Of a DNA stretch of 64,000 nucleotides, positions 57,164 through 64,000 are shown one piece after another. Each line of letters begins with the position of its first letter. Position 1 is the first letter of the stretch. Made by a program: the position numbers and the translations under genes. This stretch comes from Ctena decussata. Lineage: Eukaryota; Mollusca; Bivalvia; Lucinida; Lucinidae. The notes under the pieces were generated by a model. It did no database searches. It was given only the letters and a program-made list of their open reading frames with translations, and was not told the DNA's origin. The DNA lies in NCBI GenBank assembly GCA_963989385.1, contig OZ022503.1, positions 68,422,123 through 68,486,122 of the forward strand, read 5' to 3'.

Positions 57164-57437
57164 GGGTTGTTTGTTTGGTTGGTTAGTGGGTTGGTTGTTA
57201 TGGGCTTAACGGCTTTTTGAAATAGTATTTCAGTTTATATCGGGCCGTCTCCCCGAGAGCGGGAGAAAGAAAAGTGAAATGATACGTGAGAGAAAAATGT
57301 CCAAACAACCCTGACCGCACCTACTGCAAGGACAGTAGGCCCTTATCCTACTTTTATCCAAATTAGTAGGACGTCCCGGCACTGGCAGCTACCCCAAGCC
57401 CCATTGCACCACCCTTCCCCTGCCTTCCCTCTCCCGC
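57164..57437 (-). mobile_element. SINE family S3, complete copy
   Basis: Flanked by a 13-bp duplication with one mismatch, ACAGACTGGGCTA (57151-57163) and ACAGGCTGGGCTA (57438-57450). On the minus strand the 3' part is CGGCCCGATATAAACTGAAA, TACTATTTCAAAAAGCCG and TTAAGCCC, followed by (AACC)n-like tail units. The body shares TTGCAGTAGGTGCGGTCAGG and GTGCCGGGACGTCC with the other S3 copies. Confidence 0.8.
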
Positions 57438-57807
57438 ACAGGCTGGGCTAAACATCAATGTCATCGTAAAAATATATTTTTTTGGTTACTCAAGCAAACT
57501 TACAAACTTTGCTTTGTTTTATGATTTTTTTTTGCGTCGCAGACGCGTGTAATTTCGATATTGTTCCACATTTCACAAGATTTCATTGGTCAAATAAGGC
57601 GTATGTCAAAATTTAGCAAATACTATGAAAGGTCAATGAATATTTAATATTCTTTTTTTCCAGTCGCATGCACTGTTAATACTAGCACTCTGTCATATAT
57701 TAATTCAAAATGTTTCTCTTGTTTGTAATTATCGAAAACAGACACAGATATTCAAACCTTTTTTTCCGACGAAGATCTACTTTTGATTTCTACTTTCGGT
57801 TTAATAC

Positions 57808-57877
57808 ACACTTTTAATACAGTGGTAGAATGCTCGCCTGCCATGCTTGCGGCCCGGGATCGAATCCCGGCGCCGCA
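57808..57877 (+). tRNA. tRNA-Gly(GCC)-like relict
   Basis: The sequence AGTGGTAGAATGCTCGCCTG, CCATGC and CCCGGGATCGAATCCCGG matches the D, anticodon and T regions of tRNA-Gly with anticodon GCC, and the 3' acceptor half GCCGCA is present. The 5' acceptor half is replaced by an A+T-rich sequence that cannot pair, and the anticodon stem has two mismatches (CTCGC against GCTTG). A T8 run follows. It is probably a pseudogene or a truncated SINE head. Confidence 0.6.
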
Positions 57878-60800
57878 AGATTTTTTTTCTTTAAACGTTC
57901 CCCGTTTTATGTTTTATCTAAACGTTTTTTTTTAATTTCAAATTGGACAGCCCAATTTTTAGATAGGTCATTGTCGCTACCCAGTCTCAAAATTACGGTT
58001 GTGGGTGCCTACCTACATAGCTCACATGAGTCATATTCAGGAATATTGATATCAACTCTTCAACTAAAGACATATTACGAAACACACTTCCATTTAATCT
58101 GCGACGATTAACTTTTTTTTTTATAAAGATTTTTCTTGTTCCATCTTTATATACTCGGTTAATTGAAATCAAGGCTAGATACGAAGCATAGATAAACGGT
58201 TCAGCGAGCCCAAATGATTACTTATTCCGCCAAACCTTGGTTCGAAATATAAAATGTACAGTTATTTCTCAGTTTCCTCTGTGTGCTGTCGTTTAATGTT
58301 TATATATAGAATTGATTGTTTCTTCGTTAGAATAAAAAGGCAGTGACATTCAAACAAGAATTAGTGTTTATTAGCCATTTAAAGATTGATTATATTCTAG
58401 GCCGGAATCAAACTATTTTCATGACGCACCCGACGAAACGTTATTGCGAACAGCGAGTATCTAGAGACATTGACCTAATTTAAAAAAACAATACCATTAA
58501 CTTTCGTGATTAGATGTAGTTGTACAGAGATAACACACCGGTGGTTTGTTAGACAAAAGCGGATCCACTGGAATCTGCACGCCAACTTTACCTAAAAAGC
58601 ACAATGAATTCCAGATAAAACAAAATAAAAGCGCGAGTCTAGCTGCCGCTCAGCACGTATATCTCAACGGTTGGACTTCGTTTTGTCTTTAGCCGTGTAG
58701 TATTATTTGTATTATTTTTCATTATCTTAACAATTTATCTACCTCGCATTTTGTCTGTTTAACTTTAGAACAATGAGTGAGTGACAAAAGTTAGTAAGAA
58801 GGTGTTATCCATATAAAAAAAAGAATTTATACACAATCATCCAAGGCTTCTTTTAGAGCGTTAGTGTCAATTTAAGTAAATACTTCATTGGGCGAAATAT
58901 AGGATATGATTGCATTAGTTTCTGATCATTGTCTTTCTTATTCCTCTTCATATCGCTCGACAATGTTTGGTCAGTCAAGGCTAAAATATGGTCGATCGAT
59001 GATTTCATTCATGAGATTTCCGACATCTCTTTTATAAATCAACCAACCCTTGTTTTCTGACCCGGTTATCACACTGCTAAATTACCAAACATAACAACAA
59101 GGTGTCATTCATGGGAAAAGCCCTTCAGCGAGTAGACCTAAAACCACAGCATGAGAATCCTCGCCTTAGAACGGTCAGCAACAAAATACCACTGAGTGTT
59201 GTTCATGCGTTTGACTCTAAATGCTTTACGCATACTCATGCAAATGTTATTTATATATATTATCATCATAAGGAGAAAGGATACACCATTATGTGTCTGA
59301 GCCATTTTTACAAAAGGGAACAGTTTTTTAGTTTTTGTGTTGCTTCCCGGGCCGCCATAGTTTTAGTTTTAAAATTGGGTCTACTGCTAATGGAGAGAAT
59401 TCGCTCCTAATGCAGCATATTTCCTGTAGGAGATGAGCTAAAAGTAAGAGGTAAGCAAACGTAAACACGGCGGTGTTGCTTCCCCTGAAAGCGAACCCTT
59501 TCCCTTGAACGTTATATCTTGTGTAAAATTTTCGGTCGAGATATCCAGGACGGTATGCAATTACAATCCTATCCTACCGAAGACTCTAACAGAAAAAGAA
59601 AATGTGAAACAAAAAAAAAATCACACTCGCTATGACAGTCACAAGGCACATTTGCACAATTCCTTGCGCAAACCTAAGCAATACACAGGTATTCCTAGGA
59701 CTACTCGAAGATATGCATACACATATCTTCGAGTAGACCGAGGAGCACCAATATATCACTCGAGTTTCCCAAGTACATGTAATTATGCCGAACGTACTCA
59801 TACTAAGACTTTGACAATACAAATGCCTTGAAGTATTCAGCAGTAGCACTACGAAATACAAGAAGATACCCAGGAAGGCATAACCTAAAAAAACACGCAC
59901 TCAGGACATCGAAAGGAGAAGAGAGAAACACATGAACAAGGCTGTTAAGACTCACCCAGTCTATCAAGAAATATTAACGCCATACAAAACATATTTACTA
60001 CAAAAAATCAAATTACTTTACCAGCCGTACTTTTTCTGATAAATTACTTTTAATAATCGCAGCCACATAATCTTTCTGGGGAAAAAGATTGCCGACTACC
60101 TCGCAAATTGTCATTTAGACAAACCAAAATTTGCTAATTCATTGCCCACAGCGGAATCCAGGCAAGGTTAGTGCGCATGAAATATTTATATAAAAAAGGT
60201 AAATGCTACCGCAGCTAAATGAGCTTAGGTACAAAATGCTCAATTCTAGGCTATATCTCGTGAAATTAAAATCTGAAATAGTTAAAATCTGAAATCTGAA
60301 AAACCTACTTGTTTCCGGGCTATACCTCTTGGAAACTTGCGTGGAATCCGTTTCTATGGTACGATACAGAATTTTATCCATTTAACAAAACCATCCAACT
60401 CCACCATCCCACCCATCCTGCTCTGGATTCATCTGCCATGGGGAAAAATAAACCATGTCTCTGCATACTTCATTTTTTGTATTAATTACAAACCTGCATC
60501 TGTGAACCTAGTTATTCCTACAAGTGCCATTGCCTTAAACAATGCGCCGTCTTACTCAAGACACTAGATTTGGGCATCCGTGTCCTATGGACACATTCCT
60601 AGTCTATTCTGTTTTGGTTCTTTGTTTCTGTTCTTGTGTCTATATGTCTGTGGTCTGCTAGCAATGTGGCAACTGCTATAAATGCACACTTACCCTAATA
60701 TTATGTTTTGTAGTAATAATAAAGAAATAGCAAACAGGTAAAAAAAGATGTTGAATGTTTTCGGTATAATTTGTTTTTTGTAAGGCGAGCATACTGTCTG

Positions 60801-61882
60801 AGCGAGGTGTAGACTTAACCTGGATGCACTGAAAAGCAAACGGTGGGATCTTAAGGAAGTAGCAAGACATGCCGCTTCAGCGAAACGAAATGACATATGC
60901 TTAACTGTGACCACTTTTGTTTAGTGAGGTGTCTTATAGCAACTGTTCTCGTAAGGTTAGCTATACTACCTGATAATAGGTCTTCATAAATAAGCTTTAC
61001 TATCCAGTGCCAATGTTTGGTATGTAAACTATATATTGTCTTGAAATATAGCGTTATGCTGTTTTGTGACAGCTGTTAGCTTTTTACTGGATAGTGAGAG
61101 CTCTTGATAAGTGAACTCAACTTTCTGGGGATTGCTTGTATTGGGTGAAACAGCTTTAAAAGTCATGCCTTAGTGCAACATACATCACTGTGTGTGTCGA
61201 AAATGAAGCAAAGTACTGTGGATTTGCTTGCCCAGGCGTTAACGAATCGCTAGCGAAACAGCGTACGTCTTCATGAGTAGAAAAGAAGAATTGACTACAG
61301 CTTCGCTTATCTAATATGTTTTATCCGTGCAAAACTGGAAGATATATAGATGACCACAAATCAAAGGCAAACAGAATCTGCACCAGAAGTTATCGGCCTT
61401 GGGATGGATATTATTGCATAAATATCAGTGTCACACGCTATCAATAGGCATCTTTTAACGAACTCATAATCATGTATTAACATGGGTTTTTACGCGCCGA
61501 TAATGATCACCTTAGCGACTTTTCGTATGCAAGTTGCAGGGCAATACTCCGTCACTACAGAAACGGCGGCAAGACTGCAGTTGAAGATATCCATTTACGA
61601 CTCAAACGAAAGAGTTATCCAAATTTGGATATTGTAAAAATGAAAGTGCAGACGACTTTTAGATGATTATGACTTGTAAAATGCTGTAAAGGTTGCTTAA
61701 ACATTAACGGTAGCTGACCATGGCCTGAAACGAGGATTTTATAGACATGCATAGTGCGTGTAGGAATCAGCAAGGTAATGGCGATGAGGCCCAAAAATAG
61801 CGCGCCAACATTTTCGATATTTTTGTCGGATTTTAATTTTTAATTGAATGCATCCACTAATAGCGCTCAAACATTCTTTCCA
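57878..61882. other. mostly unassigned, with P fragments
   Basis: Fragments of family P are present: part of the terminal module at about 58890-58945 (GGCGAAATATAGGATATGAT, CTGATCATTG) and a sub-terminal piece at about 60595-60730 (TCTATATGTCTGTGGTCTGC, TAGCAATGTGGCAACTG). A perfect 15-bp-arm hairpin, CTACTCGAAGATATG, lies at 59701-59736. Open frames at 59102-59410 and 59505-59900 are unrecognised. Confidence 0.35.
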
Positions 61883-61977
61883 ATGCATAAACATTTGCAA
61901 GGTCCCGAGGGAAATGTTGAAAACCGAGGCCGAAGGTTTTCAACATCTCCCTCGGGGCCTTACAAACGTTAACCCAT
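61883..61977. mobile_element. 95-bp foldback element
   Basis: The arms ATGCATAAAC, TTGCAAGGTCCCGAGGGA and ATGTTGAAAACC pair with GGTTTTCAACAT, TCCCTCGGGGCCTTACAA and GTTAACCCAT around a GAGGCCGAA loop. No internal coding. Confidence 0.75.
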
Positions 61978-62350
61978 GAAAAACCATGTATGATCCCTAT
62001 AGCAATATAGAGGCCTATACCTAGTTTTATGAAAACTTATCCCACCAAGGGACCGAACTCGACCACTGTGAGCATTTACTGATTTTCAAAATGAACCAGA
62101 AGGGAGGTAATTAAGGTCAGTTTGTTTTCCTTTTTTTCCGATTAGCTGCTAGCTGGTCTATTAAATCTACGACAGGGCTATTAATTCTAGAATCAATGTT
62201 ATGGATACTACATCTTTAATCTATAAGTCTTTAATCCTCCAAAGGATGTCACGCTGCTCGTGAAGCATTTGTGTTTCTTCTCAAAGTCAGCTACACGTAC
62301 CGTATTATTTCGTTATCAGACGGTTTTGTCCCCTTTAAAACAATCTCAAA

Positions 62351-62604
62351 GATCAGGCCCCGAGGTTATAAAACTTTTTGAGTGCTCAACTCAGCTGAGC
62401 ATGAAATTTTCTCTGCTGATAAATATGAAAATGCCAACTAATGCTGGCATTTTCATATTTATAAGCAGAGAAAATTTCGTACTCAGCTAAACTGAGCAAG
62501 AAAACAACTGGACTTGTCAGTAATTTGCTATTTATTAGCTGGTAAAATTTCATGCTCAGCTGAGGTGAGCTTGAAAAAAGTTTTATAACCACGGGGCCTG
62601 GATC
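62351..62604. mobile_element. 254-bp foldback with internal palindrome
   Basis: Ends GATCAGGCCCCGAGGTTATA and TATAACCACGGGGCCTGGATC are inverted repeats (AAAACTTTTT / AAAAAGTTTT follows). Inside, GAGCATGAAATTTTC, TGCTGATAAATATGAAAATG and GCCA pair with TGGCATTTTCATATTTATAA and GCAGAGAAAATTTCGTACTC. CTCAGCTGAG-type palindromes recur three times. Open frames across it are palindrome artefacts. Confidence 0.8.
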
Positions 62605-63235
62605 TTCGTATATGACGTATCTAGGTTTTTGGACAGTTTTGACAGCAAAAGACACTTACACAGGACTGATTCATACATTCGCGGTCAATTTAAAGGGTAA
62701 ATTTTAGTCTTATAATCTAATAAATGTGATAAAATGTAAAAGCAGTAATTTTCATTATATGTATGACCAGTGATTTTGCATAAGAATTCACCTGTCAGTA
62801 AAGCAAATGGCATCTGTTCAAGTTGTATTTGTCGGAAAACAGTTGCTAGACCAAATACTTTTAAGTTTGTCCTTGATTAATCGTCCCGATATTAGGTTAA
62901 ATCATTTTAGTTAGATGCAAATATATACGTAGTATAGCAAGAATTATGAAGGTCATATCAAACAATGAAAGCACTATGAGTGATAAAAGTAAAATTATAG
63001 ATCAACAAACTTGAAAATGAAGATACAGACAAACTAGATCAACAAACCTGGTACAGATAATGATCCATATATCTAATGGACATCGACCCACTGGGCTTAT
63101 TTATTTTTTATATTGACTCTGACAAAATAACTATTCATAGGACAGGATTTCTAAAGAACGCGTTGTAATTAAAACGCAGACAAGATATATATTCCGAACG
63201 GCACGTACCTTGGTCTGAAAATATTTCATGTTATT
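62605..63235. other. unassigned DNA
   Basis: Nothing recognised. Confidence 0.35.
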
Positions 63236-63473
63236 TGAGCCGCGACACGACAAAACCAACAATGTGGTTGTGCGCCCAGCGCAGACTCAGATCAGCCTGG
63301 GCATCCGCCCAGTCTGATCAGAGTCTTCGCGGTCCGCATGGAGGTAGCTTAGACCCTTAGCTACCCTTTAAGCGCTAAGCGAAGAGTCTGATCGGACTTT
63401 GCTGACGCCCATGCTGATCAGAGTCTGCGCTGGGCGCACAACCACATTGTTGGTTTTCTCGTGTCGTGGCTCA
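63236..63473. mobile_element. foldback MITE, family M, copy 4
   Basis: The best preserved member: left end TGAGCCGCGACACGAC, right end CTCGTGTCGTGGCTCA, with GCGCAGACTCAGATCAGCCT pairing with GCTGATCAGAGTCTGCGC. The interior GCTTAGACCCTTAGCTACCC is as in the other copies. Flanking T-rich bases do not give a clear target duplication. Confidence 0.88.
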
Positions 63474-63769
63474 TTTGATAAATAATTTCTTGCTGGATAA
63501 AATGTATTTGATCGAAACGTTGACGAACGATTATTTCGAACAAAATGGGTGGACTATGGTCAAGCTACGTAATTCATGGTACTGAAAACTATAACAAGAG
63601 AATCGGTGGTACCGATGGGTGCTCCCCGTAGGTGTGCAATAGTGAAACGGGTATCCTGATGAAGGAGTGACTTTCTGTGTCAACTTAATGCCACAAGCAA
63701 ATTCAGTGAATTTATATTACCCGCCGAAATGGCCCTGATTTGTTTATGGTATATTTTATGTTTTATAGA

Positions 63770-63965
63770 ATTTCGTTCACTGGTTACTAAGTTACCGCAT
63801 AAGTTGTGGATTGTAAATCAAATCAAGGGCAGTTATTCTGGCATAAGTGAGGCATAAGCTGAAACCATTCTTAATAATTTGCCTCCGCAGTGTCAAGAAA
63901 TAATGTTCACTGGTAACTTATTTATAGCTAATTTGTGGATTTTAGATCAATTCAAGGGCATCAAA
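63770..63965 (+). repeat. two-copy ~128-bp tandem repeat
   Basis: GTTCACTGGTTACTAAGTTA at 63775 and GTTCACTGGTAACTTATTTA at 63904, each followed by TTGTGGATT, AATCAA(T/A)TCAAGGGCA. The array may continue past the window end. Confidence 0.75.
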
Positions 63966-64000
63966 TCATGCTCTACTAAAACGGTTATGACAAAACTTAA

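Noticed and set aside
62260..62655. Similar ORFs on both strands around 62.4 kb
   Set aside because: Both are products of the same palindrome (foldback element).

Overview
The window reads as intergenic DNA of a metazoan, most probably a bivalve mollusc and perhaps an imparidentian clam (inference). It is A+T-rich and full of relict and non-autonomous transposable elements. It carries several SINE families with short microsatellite tails, foldback elements, decayed reverse transcriptase and LINE fragments, and many simple repeats. Nothing suggests a bacterium, phage or organelle: there are no long uninterrupted ORFs, no operon spacing and no rRNA. No host protein gene can be called with confidence. 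The longest ORF is 181 codons, is not recognisable and runs across a transposon terminus.

Layout. Positions 1-2.7 kb are unannotated apart from a 61-bp-arm hairpin at 1.83 kb. From 2.7 to 28 kb the DNA is dominated by one reverse transcriptase (RT) retroelement family, called family P here. It is probably Penelope-like, but the class is not settled. Relict 3' ends lie at 2.7-4.1 and 17.7-19.6 kb, and tail-to-tail inverted pairs lie inside two collinear blocks at 9.43-14.17 and 21.23-27.88 kb. These blocks look like two copies of one ancestral segment. Comparing them exposes empty and filled sites for at least six later insertions: a TTAA-flanked 1,032-bp element, a 2.2-kb element with another transposon nested in it, a TA-flanked 932-bp element, a 178-bp MITE, a 348-bp hairpin-bearing insertion and a 440-bp element bounded by direct repeats.

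From 28 to 43 kb there is a LINE C-terminus relict, two further P ends, a segment with tandem repeats and five TGACGTCA octamers (30.7-31.4 kb), a second LINE relict (33.9 kb), a SINE (35.2 kb), the best-preserved P RT fragment (37.1-38.0 kb, minus strand, frameshifted) and another SINE (39.8 kb).

From 43 to 57.5 kb is the most structured part. It has two copies of a tRNA-derived SINE with clear 11-12 bp target duplications, and two ~1.35-kb arrays built on a palindromic node TGTCGGACATTTAGGGA. One array has regularly spaced nodes about 365 bp apart. The other has a ~400-bp segment inverted about a node. The same region has a ~220-bp palindrome made of smaller ACGGGTCGACCCGT palindromes, a locally repeated module (47-50 kb), a SINE inserted in an older copy of its own family (51.5-51.9 kb) and a 1.9-kb mariner-type element (53.7-55.6 kb).

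From 57.5 kb to the end there are foldback elements (61.9, 62.4 and 63.2 kb), a tRNA-Gly-like relict and a short tandem repeat.

The SINE families have different 5' parts but similar 3' ends: a GTTAA-containing segment followed by a 4-bp tandem tail. This suggests a shared LINE partner. No genes act together here; the window is best read as a stratigraphy of nested mobile elements.
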